Positions 34,740-46,599 are shown, counted from the first letter of the stretch. The stretch is DNA of 64,000 bases from Chinchilla lanigera (GCF_000276665.1 NW_004955417.1:25855578-25919577), one strand, 5' to 3'. Numbers and translations are program-made. The notes: a model not told the origin generated them from the letters alone.

Positions 34740-35880
34740 TCCTAAAACAAAAATTACACAGAACGTAAAATCTTAAAATTGAAAATACGATGAAATCCAT
34801 GGAATCGAAAAAGCTGAACTTTCAGATGAAAAATAATTACCAGAAGCTAGAATGAAATGAGAAAAACATTAAAAAGCAAAAGAAAATTGAAGGATTAATC
34901 CAGAAGGTCCAATGATCGTATAATGGGAGTTTTGGAAATAAAGACTAAAGGAGAGAAAATTGTCAAAAATATAACCAGAGGTTCCCAGAAGGGAAGGACT
35001 GAAGCCTGCTGGGAAGGCGCATGCAGCACAGCTTGGTGGATGAAGGCCCTGCTGCAAGCCGTGTCACCGTGTCACGGCTCCACCCCTTGGCGTCAGTGGG
35101 ACATCTTCCAGAACATTCTCAGAATGTGGCTCACATGTAAAGAACTAGGAATCAGAAGGGGCTTCTCCACCATGACATGGCAACTAGACAACGGCAAAAA
35201 GTACCTTTGAATTCTGAGGGAACAGCGGTTACCTCCCGTTTGATACCTGTCTACAGTCCAGCGGATGTGAGGATTTGATGAAGTCTCAAACACAGGTGGT
35301 TTAGGAAAATGTGCCTCCCCCTTGAGGAATCATCTAGAAGCCAAAGATCAGCAGACCAGGGGCAGAATCATAAGCAGAACAAGAAGCCCTGAAAGGAACA
35401 GACCTTGGGAACTGCTGGACCTAACTGCAGCAGGTTGGAGAAGACAGTCCTACAGGTCTATAGCGGAAATACCCAGAAGTATAGCCTGGAAAACAAAGCA
35501 AGGGCAAAACTTAAACAAGGTGTTTGCCTACAGGGAGTGTAGAACATTGGGTGAAAGAACCATTGGACCAATAATAGCGCAATGACCTTGGGACCGAACA
35601 GTGTTTATCTCAACAATGCAAGCACTATTTACTGATCAAAAATTTCAGTTACTGCAAGAAAGATGTCGTGGAGTGGGGAGAGAAGGTAGGTGGCGTGTAC
35701 AAGAGCCCGTCCACAGCCATTTATCAGCTCTGATACCGAGTACCGACCCCAGGAAGCAGCAGAAGCATGTCCGGCTGAGAGAGAAGGCACAGATAAAGGG
35801 GAGCAACTGAAAGTATTGACAAGGGGCTGATTCTAGGAAGCTCTGCTTAGAGCTTTGGCAAAGGACCATGTTTTATTCTT
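34740..35880 (+). repeat. Old LINE-1/HAL1-like relic
   Basis: Scattered blocks such as the A-rich GAAAATTGTCAAAAATATAA, GAATTCTGAGGGAACAGCGG and GAAGCCCTGAAAGGAACAGA follow the order of an old mammalian LINE-1-type element that I recall. All frames are broken. The boundaries and family are approximate. Confidence 0.4.
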
Positions 35881-35898
35881 TTATAATCCAGTTTCTTA

Positions 35899-36056
35899 AA
35901 TTTTTTTTTGTCTTTTTGAGACAAGGTCTCACTATGCAGTTCATAACTCATTTTGAACTCACTTTGTAGCCCAGGCTAGCCTTGAACTCAACAACGATCC
36001 TTCTGCCTCACCCTCCCAAGTTCTGGGATTACAGGTGTGCGCCACCACGCCAGGCT
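35899..36056 (-). repeat. B1-like SINE
   Basis: The antisense B1 is complete: TTGTCTTTTTGAGACAAGGT, CACTTTGTAGCCCAGGCTAG, and ACAGGTGTGCGCCACCACGC at the high end. Confidence 0.92.
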
Positions 36057-36513
36057 CAGTTTTTTAATTGTTTAATCTGATTGATGTGGTTAAGTTTATA
36101 GGGTCAGAATTCAGTTTCCTTTCCTGTGTTGTCCCTGTTTGTGGCACGGTGAAACAGCGAAAAGAAGAAAGAGGAAAAACAGATATGTTACCTGTAAAGT
36201 AAATACAGACTGTGTATTTATTTCATATACAATGAAGCAAATACACAAATAAGTACCCTTGGTGGAGGGTGGCTCTCCCCTGACACTTGGGTCAGCGCCA
36301 TTGGGACGTGAGCTGAGGTGACAGGGATTTAGGTGGATGCGTGTCTGTTCTGCTTAGGGTATTTCATTTTTCAGGTTGATTTTGGTAGTGTTTCCCTAAT
36401 TGCATTTGATACTTGCAGAATTATTCAGGATAACCTCACACTTACATGCCAGTGAGTCATTCTCTATAATTTAATGTACAAATTGCAAAATGCTATATTT
36501 TCGTCTTGTCTAG

Positions 36514-36579
36514 GATCTTAAAACTTCAAGGGGACTATCAGAAGAAATGAAGAAAACAGCAAACAACAATGTCGTACAG
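36514..36579 (+). CDS. MTBP: MTBP coding exon I
   Basis: A small exon of 66 bases (22 codons, phase 0 at both ends) after CGTCTTGTCTAG and before GTAAATAA. It encodes DLKTSRGLSEEMKKTANNNV then VQ, nearly the same as the human DLKTSRGLFEEMKKTANNN stretch. It belongs to the conserved C-terminal domain. Confidence 0.97.
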
Positions 36580-37138
36580 GTAAATAAATGATCCTCAAGA
36601 AACGACATTCCCTTGAACTGGACATTTATTTCAGGATGTTTGCTGCTGCTACATGTGTAGTAAGAATTAGTGTTGGTCTTATCAACAATGTCCCTCTGAA
36701 AACTTTCTAAGCTACTTAATAATAAAGTTATTCAGGCACAGTATTTAATAATAATTAACAGCCTACTTTGTTAAAATGGTATTAAAGAAAAAAATTAAAT
36801 AATTCAAAAAACTAGAAAAACTAATCCATTTTGATTAGCTGTTTTCAAAGTTTGGCTTAATTTCTTTTACTGGCCTTTTGAAAACACATTTTGAAATAAA
36901 GTTGAAAACAGAGCAGAAATTTGTCCAAAGGGAAAAATATAGTACTCAAAATTGGCAGTTTAGCAGGAGTTCTTTTGTTGGAAAATAAAATGTTTTTAAG
37001 TATAAGATCTAGCTATATTTCTTTTTACTTTAAATTTTCTACCATTCTATTTGAAGTTTTAATAATATGTATTATTTGTATTTGTTCACTTGTATTTTTA
37101 ATAGAAAGGTACCATAATTACATTTTTCCTCTTTCCAG
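36580..37138 (+). other. MTBP: MTBP last intron
   Basis: AT-rich sequence without a recognised repeat; it ends in a pyrimidine-rich tract and CTTTCCAG. Confidence 0.8.
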
Positions 37139-37177
37139 GTAATTGAATGGGTCTTGGAAAAAGCAAGCAAGAAATGA
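37139..37177 (+). CDS. MTBP: MTBP terminal coding exon J
   Basis: After the acceptor TTTCCTCTTTCCAG the exon encodes VIEWVLEKASKK and stops at TGA (37175-37177). The human protein ends with the closely similar VIDWVLEKTSKK, so the C-terminus is complete. It was found by continuing the phase from exon I; it is too short to stand out as an open frame. Confidence 0.96.
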   Translation, partial: VIEWVLEKASKK

Positions 37178-37475
37178 TACAGAATCATTCTCTTTTGGAC
37201 AAGAATAAGTCGTCTTGTTACTGCTTACTGTTTTATTCCTTAGCTTGAAAATTAGAAACAAATTTTAAATTTTTTCAGATAATAGGTGTTAATATTTCTA
37301 ATGCATTTTGTAAGTATTCTGTATTTACATAGTTTTGGTAATGCTCAATTAATGTATTTTTAAATATGTATATATTTTATACAGTTTACTATATTTTAAT
37401 TTTTAAAATTATCTCTTTTAAAATTTTTACTCTTACCATCTTAATTATGACAATAAAGAGAAGTATTTCCTTAAA
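37178..37475 (+). other. MTBP: MTBP 3' UTR
   Basis: An AT-rich stretch of about 300 bases follows the stop codon. The first canonical AATAAA is at 37452-37457, and cleavage about 15-20 bases later is likely. Further AATAAA motifs near 38200 and 38256 could serve a longer form. Confidence 0.65.
37452..37457 (+). terminator. MTBP: Polyadenylation signal AATAAA for MTBP
   Basis: This is the first canonical hexamer after the MTBP stop codon, in the context ATGACAATAAAGAGAAG. Confidence 0.65.
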
Positions 37476-38521
37476 GCTGGGTGACAGGTCTCCGTTGTCG
37501 GGGCTGCTTCCACTCCTGAGTCGTAAATGGGGTATTGCCGCCGCTTTCCCCGTGTTCCCACAGCATCGTTTATTGGGCCTCTTCCAGTTGACAAATACTG
37601 CCACAAAACATTCACCCAGGCCCCTGCCCTGGAGCCACCACTTTTATAGCTACTAATGTTTACTTAGGATCAAAAAGTGGGAAACAAAAAGGCAAATACT
37701 GTGAAAGCAAGACTGATGAAAATGACCCTGAGTACAGATTGGATGAAAAACATCTTTCCCTCAGTAGACAATCTGGAATCCTCTTTGAAAAACTGGGAAA
37801 ATAAAGCCGACTTCACCAGGCTCGTGGAAGATGCTAGTCATGGCTAGCTTTGTGCTGAGCATAATGCTAAGAGCTGTACCTGAGTACCTCACAGGGGCCC
37901 TGTGAGGTAGGTGCGTCCCATTTTTATAGAGAAGAAGGTGAAGCACAGCAAGGTTGGTATGAACAGTGTTACCTGACTCAGGCGTGGAAGGGAAAATGCA
38001 CACTTTGATTTTTGTTGAACCTCTCGCTACCTGGTCAGTCCTAAATTCTGCCAGCGTCAGCTTATACATCGTTTTGTTTTTATTCCTTTCTTCCAAGGAT
38101 CTTGGTTTCCTACCATACTTCCCATTTATGGATTAAGACAAGTTGTAAGACTGATACCACTGAACAATATTTAAGTGATGTTCAGAGTTTTAAGATTTTG
38201 AATAAACTTCTGTAATGTTGTTTGAAATTGAGCATATATAAATTATGTCCTTCTGAATAAAAAGCATAAACATAAAAGTAAACTGCCTCAACCACTGTTA
38301 AAAAGGACGTAAGTAACCAAATATTTTTTACTTGAAAAGAAAGCTGAAGGATTTATTTCAAGATCTACTATAAAGCTACAGTAGAGACGCTCTGGCATTT
38401 GAAGTTTATAGATCAAAAGCACAAATGAAATCTTAAAGGCACTGGGCACACCAAGCATTGCTTTGAAGAAGGAAATGTTTTCGGAGAAACGGAGCTTGAA
38501 TAAGTGGGTATCTACCCAGTA

Positions 38522-39035
38522 TGGTTTAGATAAAATCTGCCCCGGAAGTCTCCTTTACCCAGAGGTGGGGCTCTTGGAAGGTGACTGGATCGTGATGGTT
38601 CCGGTGAGTTAGTAGCTGACCGCTACCAACAGGGGGGGCCTGGTCAGAAGGGGTTCACTGCGGAGTGTGACCCAGAAGGATACGTTCTCGTCCCTGGCTC
38701 TTGTCGTCATTCTTCCTCTGCTTCCTGCTGCCGTGCAGTGAGCAGCTTCCCTTCACACACCGTCCTGTCACTGGTGAGCAGCTTCCCTTGGCCACACCGT
38801 CACGTCACTGGTGAACAGCTTCCCTTCGCCACACCATCACGTCACTAGTGAACAGCTTCCCTTCACCACACTGTCGTGTCACTAGTGAGCAGCTTCCCTT
38901 CACCACGCCATCATGTCATTTCTGCCTTGGCACCAGCTAACCATCGACTGAAACCGCGAGCCAAAGTAATCCTCTCTTCCCTTAAGTTCAGGGTGTCAGG
39001 TATTTTGTCCAGTGTAGGGAAGTGACTAAGTACAC
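38522..39035 (+). mobile_element. MaLR-type LTR carrying a minisatellite
   Basis: The LTR begins near TATGGTTTAGATAAAATCTG, continues TCTTGGAAGGTGACTGGATC and CTTCCTCTGCTTCCTGCTGC, and ends with CTAACCATCGACTGAAACCG and a TAATCCTCTCTTCCC block. The middle is expanded by five 37-bp units. Confidence 0.65.
38738..38921. repeat. 37-bp minisatellite, five copies
   Basis: Units start with GTGAGCAGCTTCCCTT or GTGAACAGCTTCCCTT at 38738, 38774, 38811, 38848 and 38885. Four units are 37 bases; the first is 36. They differ at a handful of positions. The array lies inside an LTR whose relatives at 42425 and 58605 have a single copy of this segment. Confidence 0.92.
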
Positions 39036-39156
39036 CATCAATATGGAAAATAAATGAACCTTAACCATGAACCTCACACCATGCCCAAGTATTAACATGA
39101 CACAGAGCATAGTCTTTTACTTAAAATCTAAAACCACAAAACAATTAAAACAGGTA

Positions 39157-39632
39157 CAGTGGACCCTCAAATTATGACTGGGCTGACATATGAATAATTT
39201 GGTTATGACAGGCATTATTTTACCTTATGACCAAAGTCTTGAATTATGATCCTAATGCTGGCCACTTGTGCTTCCAGATGTCTCAGATACAGATTCAACC
39301 TCAAAGAGTTCTAGAAGGCACATTACAACATCCTTTCCTGTGTGGGGTTAACTGAGAAATCCTGCCCAGTGTCTCTGTAAGGACGCTGAGCTCTGCCTCT
39401 GTACAGGAGAGAGACTTTTTTTTGTTTGTTTGTTTTTTGGTTTTTCTCCGGTACCGGGAACCGAACTCACGACCTCGCACTTGCCAGGCAGGCGCTTTTG
39501 CCGCTGAGCTAAATCCCAGCCCCAGGAGAGAGACTTTGAATGCCATGCAGAGGAGCCTGAGCCTGCAGTTGACAACTTGAGTTACAACCAGCCCTTGGGA
39601 ACAAATTGAGTTCATAAGTCAAGGGTCGGCTC
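39157..39632. mobile_element. Tigger/pogo-like DNA transposon remnant
   Basis: The left end CAGTGGACCCTCAAATTATG and the reverse complement of the right end GAGCCGACCCTTGACTTATG are imperfect inverted repeats, each flanked by TA (39155-39156 and 39633-39634). It is non-coding and interrupted by the ID SINE at 39419-39522. Assigned to the Tc1/mariner superfamily from the TA target and end pattern. Confidence 0.6.
39419..39522 (-). repeat. ID-type SINE with perfect 15-bp TSD
   Basis: The antisense ID reads GGTACCGGGAACCGAACTCA, GACCTCGCACTTGCCAGGCA to GAGCTAAATCCCAGCCC, with a T-rich tail at the low end. The duplication CAGGAGAGAGACTTT occurs at 39404-39418 and 39523-39537, identical in both copies. 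Confidence 0.93.
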
Positions 39633-39769
39633 TAATTCTTTATTTCCTTTGGATAAAACATTTCTTATAAAGGACCCATAAACCTTAAAAATAAATAATA
39701 AATTGTATTTCATTATTTAAAAGTTCTGCTCTTGGAAGGACACCAGGAAGAAAATGAAAATGTAAGTCA

Positions 39770-40780
39770 CAGACAGCTTTTTGTAGTGCATATTTCTGAT
39801 AGAGGACTTCTATCTAGAATACATAAAAAACTCATAACTCAATAATAAAACCTAATGTGAACTTTTTCAGTGATGAAGAAATATGGAAAATATAAAAGCA
39901 GGTGTAAGAATGGCAAAAAGGACATAAAAAGATGCTCAATGTTATTAACCCGAGGAGTGCAAATTAAAGCCATAACGAGATACCTCTGAATACCCACTAG
40001 AATGGGAAATTTTGAAATGGACAATTCCATGCCTTGGTAACTTTGTACATTCAGAAATCTTTCACACTGTCAGTGGGAAGAAAAATGCTATAATTACTTT
40101 GGAAAATATTTGACTTTTTTGGCAGTACTGGGAATTGAACCCAGAGCCTTCACATGAAGCTACAGCTCCATTACCTTCCCTCCCTTTAAATTTTGAAACA
40201 AGTTCTCACTATGTTGCTAAATTGCTCAGACTGGGCTTGAACTTGGAACCCTCCTGCCTCAGCCTTACATGGTTCTGAAAATATAGCTGTGCATCACCAC
40301 CATGCCCAGCTATTTCTTATAAATTTACACTTGCGAGTCAGACATTCAACTTCTAACCCAAGAAAAATTAGGACATATGTCTATACAAGAAATTGAACTC
40401 AAATACTCATACCAGTTCTGTTCTTAATAATCCCGAACTGAAAATCCCAATGTTCATCAAGTGAATGGAGGAGCTCTTAAACTGCCCTTCCAGTGGAATA
40501 CTATTCATTAATGTAAACTTGAACAAACTTGAAATATGCATTGGCATGAGTGACTCTCAAAACATTATGCCTAAAAGAAAACGCCACAATTTTGAAATTA
40601 TAAAAGTGGCAAGTACACTCACGGGAAGCCAAAAATAATTTCCTGGAGCCAGATGACGGAGTGAGTGTGTGCAAAGCAGCACCAAGAACCTTCCTGTGGT
40701 AATACAAATGTTCTAGGTCCTGAGTGTGGTGCTTGTTATACTGGTCTGTACATCTATCAAACAACACTCATCCAGCTGTA
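39770..40780 (+). mobile_element. LINE-1 ORF2 3' fragment, split by a SINE
   Basis: The sense text includes GGACATAAAAAGATGCTCAA, GTGCAAATTAAAGCCATAACGAG and TACCCACTAGAATGG. After the SINE it continues CCAATGTTCATCAAGTGAATGG and GGAATACTATTCATTAATG, the well-known end of L1 ORF2. All frames are broken. The SINE at 40117-40313 divides it. Confidence 0.8.
40117..40313 (-). repeat. B1-ID composite SINE inserted in LINE-1
   Basis: The plus strand shows the antisense ID part (GCAGTACTGGGAATTGAACC, GAAGCTACAGCTCCATTACC) and then the antisense B1 (GAACTTGGAACCCTCCTGCC to CACCACCATGCCCAGC). Confidence 0.85.
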
Positions 40781-41267
40781 GAGCCGTGTACCACATCATG
40801 ACGATGGACTGCGTGGCCAACTGTGGTCCATGAGATTTTCCACCAGTGACATCAGAGCGGTGCTAGTTTGTGTAAGTCCACTCTGACGTTCAACAGTGGG
40901 CTCACCACTGTGTGTGCATTTTCCAGCAAAAACCCACCGTCAGCCAACACGATTGTGCTGAAAATTGCCCCACACAGCACAACATGTGTTCTCGTGGCTT
41001 AGCTCAGCACAAGCAACTCCACCTTGGTTTGCTTTTGAAGCCCCAGTACCTTTCACCAGTCCCTACTTTGTTCATACACCTGGATAACTCGTACAGAAAT
41101 TCCTGATCCAGTCTCCTGAGGTCAATTTTGGTATTCTCAGGTAGAACCATATGAAATGAATGTCACCGACCAGTTTTGCCTTCTGTGTTTTTCTCATTGC
41201 TGAGTAACTTTGTTAAGAGGTTGAGCTCACACTTGTGGAGGTTCGAGGGGATGGCGCAGGCATCGGC

Positions 41268-41412
41268 TAAAGTAAAATTTGGGTATGTCCAGTGTAGAGG
41301 GATGAAAAATCATGTAACACCACTCCCAGGCAGCTGGGAAGAGGGAGACACCAGCCAGAAGCTCGGACTCTGCTGAGAGTATACTCCAGGGCCTGAGGTG
41401 TACCAGGTGGAG
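41268..41412 (+). repeat. Left arm of a 145-bp inverted duplication
   Basis: This 145-base segment is repeated in reverse at 42093-42237 with about nine differences. It runs from TAAAGTAAAATTTGGGTATG to GTACCAGGTGGAG. The similarity stops at the same point on both outer and both inner edges. Confidence 0.93.
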
Positions 41413-42092
41413 TTGAGCAGGCACTGGCTAGACTAGTGAGAGCCTCTTGGTGGGTGGCATCACAGTGGTGGAGATGGTGGCATCACTTGTGCAAGAGGAA
41501 GAGATCCCATTGCTAGACAGGCAGCCACAGTGGGGGAAGGCCAGGCTCGCCCTTCCCATAACCTTTCTCTCTCGGCAGAACTAACTCGGGGTCCCAGGAA
41601 AACTACACCAATGCCCCCAAGAGCAGCGACTCTGCTGACCTAAGTACCTCTCCTTAGGCTCCACCTCTTAAAGGCCCCACCTTGACACGACCACACTGAG
41701 AAGCAAACTGTTGCATCCCCGCAAATGCCAACTTCAAAGAAACCCACCTGTACTTTTCATGTTGTTCCCTGTCCACCCTTGGTTCCCAACCATCACCGTC
41801 AGGGAGCATTTCCAAATGTATCACACCTGCAGGGTGGCTGTGCCTGCCGCTCAAGCCCTGAGTTTTGGGGGTTTACTGGGTGGTGGGCCGCAGGTAGAGC
41901 TGGGTGAAGAGAGACAGGGAAGACCAAATATGTGCTTTCCAAGGAACCCCAAGAACCCCGTCAGTGTTTTAGAGATTCTTTTGTGGACAACACATCTCTA
42001 CCTTAACTGTAGCTGAGGAAGCTTTTTCAGTCACTGTTCACAGAAATCAGCTGCTGCACTTTTAGTTTCGTGGTTGGAAGAACAAAGTTCAT

Positions 42093-42237
42093 CTCCACCT
42101 GGTACGCCTCAGGCCCTGGAGTATACCCTCAGCAGAGTCCGAGGTTCTGGCTGTTGTCTGCCTTTTCCCAGCTGCCTGGGACTGGTGTTACATGACTTTT
42201 CATCCCACTACACTGGACATACCCAAATTTTACTTTA
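42093..42237 (-). repeat. Right arm of the 145-bp inverted duplication
   Basis: Reverse-complement partner of 41268-41412, of the same length, with a 680-base spacer between the arms. The edge sequences are CTCCACCTGGTAC and CATACCCAAATTTTACTTTA. Confidence 0.93.
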
Positions 42238-42424
42238 ACTTAACTTCCAGGCTATCCTTATACTTTCTTTTCTTATATATTATGAATGAACTATAAAAGA
42301 TATTTCAAGTAAATCTGAAAGAGGTATAAGGGAGAGACCTAAATAGCCCTAGATCTTGAGGTCAAGTTTTATTTCTGATAGGGCAGTGAGCAAGGAGTCT
42401 CTAGCAAACCCTTCTTGGCATAAG

Positions 42425-42812
42425 CTGAAACTCATGTCTTGAGGTTTCTGTTTAGACATCACCCTAAAGCCCCATGCACTCATAGGCAGTATCTTTGGAA
42501 GGTGACTGGATTGTAGGAGCTTACAGTTGACCTACCCTTAGGAGGCAGGGCCTGATCAGAAGAGGTGGCTCATGTGGCCATGACCCGGAAGGGTTTGTCT
42601 CTCTTCCTGGCTCCTCCCTTGATTCTGCTTCCTGTCTGCCATGAGCTGAGCAACTTCTCCTCCACCAGACCCCTCTGCCATGATGCCTGTCTTGGAGCCA
42701 GCTGACTATGGTTTAAAACCTCTACAAACTGTGACCTGAAATAAACTTCTCCTCCTTTAAGTTTTGGGTGTTGGGAACCATGTCTCAGCAACAAGGGAAA
42801 TGATGTCATGGA
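42425..42812 (+). mobile_element. MaLR-type solitary LTR
   Basis: The blocks TTTGGAAGGTGACTGGATTG, GGGCCTGATCAGAAGAGG, CTGCTTCCTGTCTGCCATGA, GAGCCAGCTGACTATGG and AAATAAACTTCTCCTCC follow the order of MaLR LTRs in sense orientation. No internal genes are present. Confidence 0.65.
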
Positions 42813-42994
42813 GGAAGAGGCAGGGAAGGTTGAAGTATACTTTGGGGCTGTGATCCAGGACAGGAGCCCAGCTGATCAGCTGTTCTGCCTTTATTAGGAA
42901 CACGGCGAGGATGACCTTGAAAGGTGAAGGGGAGAGAGGGAAGGAAGAAGCCGAATGTAGACATCAGTTATTCTAGCAAGAAATGTCCACTTGA

Positions 42995-43330
42995 GTCCTT
43001 GGGCTACTTTTAATTGAGTTGTGTCTTTTGAGTTGTAAATGTTCTCTGTCTATTCTGGACTCTAGTCCCTGATCAGATAGAGTTATAAATGTTTTCTCCT
43101 CTATATATCACCTTTTTACCTTGGTTTCAGCACTTACATTTAGGTTCTGGCCCATTTTGACTAAGTTTTCACAAAGGGAGTAAAGAAGATGTCCAGCCTC
43201 TCCTTTCTGCATGTGAATATCCAGTTGTTTCAGCACGGTTCACTGAAAACACTACCATATTATTCCTCCCATTGAATTTTCTTGGTGCCAGCATGATTAA
43301 AATTTCAAGGAATCTCTATCAAAATGAAAA
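42995..43330 (-). repeat. Old LINE-1 3' end fragment
   Basis: Antisense L1 text: GAGTTGTAAATGTTCTCTGT, TCTAGTCCCTGATCAGATAG, TATCCAGTTGTTTCAGCACG. Boundaries are approximate. Confidence 0.55.
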
Positions 43331-46300
43331 GAGGCCACAGATCACCACATCTCTAGGTAGTAAGCAGGGTAAGAAAATTAAGTTGCAAAAATGGACTATT
43401 TCTTATGGTGGAGAAAGACTTCTCAGAAGGCAGATCCAAGAATCATGGAGTGGACCGAGTCGACTCCTGGTAGCAGGAATTGGCCTGAAGGATAAACTCT
43501 CCTCTCCCCTCCACTCCCTGCTGATCTGAGTCATACAGCCAAGTGACTGATGCGTCCCTTAGCGGAAGGGTCTGTGCAGTTATCCTGTTCCTGCCTCACC
43601 AGGGGGGGATCAGCTGTGTGAATGGCAGTCCCTGTGGTTTTGTTAGGTCCCAAAACTCCGCATTTTAAATAGTCACGACCGAAGCACCTCATCCCTACCT
43701 GCCAAAGGTCATGATGTAAGGGGATGAAAATAACTGTGTGCGAGGGTGAAATGTCAGGTAAATAGGTCCACCAAATCTGCGGGCCTTGAACCAAGATTTG
43801 GTGTCCCGTTTCCCTAGTCCTTGGCTCTGAGCTAGGAGGGCGGCTGGCTTTGATCAGTAGAAGGGGACATAAAGGGCATGGTGTGAACAGGGTCCGGGCC
43901 TTCAAGGCCTGGTGGCTTGTCCTGCTCTTGCAGAACCTTGTGCCAAGTGAGAAGGATACAGGAGACCTGCTGGAAGATGAGCGGGCACATGCAAAAGAAC
44001 CAAGGTGCCTGCCTACCAGCTATGTGAGCTGCAGGCACCGCGGAGCCTGAAAAAACGCTCCAGCTAACTGCCATCCCACGAGGGAACCAGGCAACCGCAA
44101 AATGAGGCACAGTACTTCTCTAGCCCTTAGGTTGTGAGGTGGTTTGTTTTGCATAAACAACCGGTTTCATTCGCATCTGAAAGTTCATAGAGGCCAAATG
44201 CAAGAAAGAAAGTTGCAAAAACTTTAGTTTTGAAACCTTGTTTTAGAGGCTATAGTTGACCAGAAAAGAAATAGCTTACTGTTTGGACTAAATTTCCCTT
44301 TCTTGTGAAAGGGAAAACTTGCAGAGGAAGAAGTTTTCCCGTTGCTTGTGCACATGAGGAGTATAAAGCAGAAGAGCTGCAGTTAATGAGGCATTATTAA
44401 AGGCCTCTCCTGGACCTTGCCTTTGAGTTCTTGGGAGGAAATAAGCTGTATTCATCCAAAGAACTATAAGGTGCTGAGAACATAACTGGCTTTGTTTCTT
44501 ACGAGGAACAGATTTTCTCTCCACATTCCCAGGCTGTGGTCCAAGCCAAGGAAGAATCACCCCACGGCCAAGCCTGAGAGCAGCGTGGACTTCCCTTTGA
44601 GCCTGGAAGGCTCCGGGACTGTATGCCTCTTCCACCTGGCCGCCGGTGGCAATGGAAGGTCCGAGTGCGCAGCAGGTCCCTCTCCTGCTTCTTGTCCCCC
44701 TAAGGCTTCCTTACGTCCCACCATCCCCCACTCTGCTCTTCTCTGCTCTGCTCTGCTCACTCCCCACGAAAAGACCTTGTTTATGATCAACTGACAAATG
44801 GATGAAGAAAAAAAAGGCCAAAATGGAGGTTCCTGCTGCTTTTCTGTTATCATTCAAATGTGATGCAGGACCCTCCTGGGACATGGTCTAATCACTTTAA
44901 TGACTTGCTTCTCCTCGTGAAATCAAATTTAGTGTAATTTAGAGGACTGTAGGTGACATCATAATTGATTTCTGGTCACACAGTCAAACAGTCCCATTAT
45001 TCAAGATTTTGTATAAACAGGTTTCAAAAATATTATTTATCATTCTCAGAACATTAGCCACCAAAATAGAGCCTTTTTTTTAAAAAAAAAGTGAATTTTC
45101 AAATGCACGTTTAAGAAGCTCCTGTCATATAGAAGGATATTAAGCCCTCATCCCTGGATGCATCATCCCTGGATCCATCTCCTTGAAGGGACTGATAGCA
45201 GGCGGCCTCTTTAAGTTTTGAATTCGGCCACGTTCCCCACTGATCACACCTAAACAGTCCTCGGATGAGATTATTTTAATGTTCCCTTTGCTGTCATGAG
45301 TGAAACACACACGGGTCTTAGGTGAAGCTCCCTGGAACACAAAAGCTGAGGCGAGGATTAAGCGTGGATGGTTATTGGTCAGGTCCAATCCTGAGCGCTG
45401 GGAGTGTTGACAAAAGAGGAGCAGAAAGCAAGGAACGCAGGTCAGGAAGGCAAGGTGACCTTTAGCGCTCTTCCAGACCCAAAGAGACAGCCCGTGTCTT
45501 CTTAGTCACACAGGGCGTCCCTCAGGACAGAGAGTGGACGGAGAGGCCCAGAGCCCAGAGAGAAGAAAGAGGATTCTCTGTCTGCTCAGCTGTTAGTCTT
45601 TATCACCTCCTGCTGTGGAGTCCTGCATGGCTGCACAGTGATGTAAATCTCCTGCAGTTCCACAGTGCGTGCACCTGCTCAGGAAGACAATGCCTGTGCC
45701 CTGCAGCGTGGCTCTCATCCGAGTCTGGAGGAGATGACAGATCCCAAACTGCAGCACGTGTCTCCTCCTGGCTGCCCGGCAGCGGGCTGGCAGAAGTGGG
45801 GATGGCAGCCACCAGTTTGGTCTAAGCAGCAAGAAGGCTTAGGTCCAGCAGGGCCAGCGTGGTGGTTGTGGAGCTTGAGTGGCAGCGAGACACTTGGGAG
45901 AAGGATGCTGGCTTGGGATGAATCGGAGGATGTAGGCTGTGCCCAGTCAGGAGATAACCTACACATACTCGAGATGTCTAAAAGTTGCCTTCTAACTGCA
46001 AGGTAAAGAACTTTTTAAGAAGGAGAGTACTGATGATAAAGTAATATGCATTTCAATATGGAGATGCTGGGGTACCACTGGACTAGGAGATAAAATGAAG
46101 TAGCCTAATATTTGGCTTTCGTTGACTGGTGCCAGTAAGGAAGCAGCGCGGAATGGAGGTTTGTGGTGATGAGCAGGTGCTGCAAACAGACTTGCTTCTC
46201 GTTTATAAAATGTGAGCAACCTCTGAGAAGGTCCTGAGCCAGCCAAAACCTCCGTCTTTCTTCCATATGCCAGGCAGTTGCTTATTCAGAAAATTCAGAA

Positions 46301-46599
46301 CACAGGGAACCAAAATATCTTTCTGTATAAAATGAAGTGAAGGTCTCAGCCCAAAGCACTATGAATGGGATTTTCACCTGCATGAGTCGCAGAGGACACA
46401 CACAAAATACTGACTGGGAAATGCCCATCTGACATAGAGCAGCACCCGCGGGGTACCTATCAACTCTGGCTCTTGCTCATTAGACACCAGGTGCAGGCTC
46501 CCCGCCCCAATCATTGTGATCACCAGATATCACCTGTGGGCTGCGGGGAAGGTGGTGCTTGTGATTCTTCTGGAAAAACCACTTTAAATGGAAATACAA

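Larger units (their letters stand above)
33095..36513 (+). other. MTBP: MTBP intron between exons H and I
   Basis: The intron holds an ID SINE (33299-33385), a short AT dinucleotide run near 33600, an old LINE-like relic (about 34740-35880) and a B1 (35899-36056). The 34200-34740 part is unique or unrecognised and moderately GC-rich. Confidence 0.7.
1..37475 (+). other. MTBP: MTBP gene, 3' portion (partial at the left edge)
   Basis: Ten exons on the + strand encode the C-terminal half or more of MDM2-binding protein. MTBP is known to bind Treslin (TICRR) and support replication origin firing in the nucleus. It was first described as an MDM2 partner and also contacts CDK8/19-cyclin C. Recognition rests on peptides such as [58 protein letters not shown] and EEMKKTANNN. 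About 477 codons are visible against about 900 in the human protein, so the N-terminal exons lie left of the window. Exon phases match at every visible junction except across the N gap. The neighbour SNTB1, converging from the right, supports orthology. The gene looks intact: no frameshift or premature stop in any visible exon. Confidence 0.96.
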
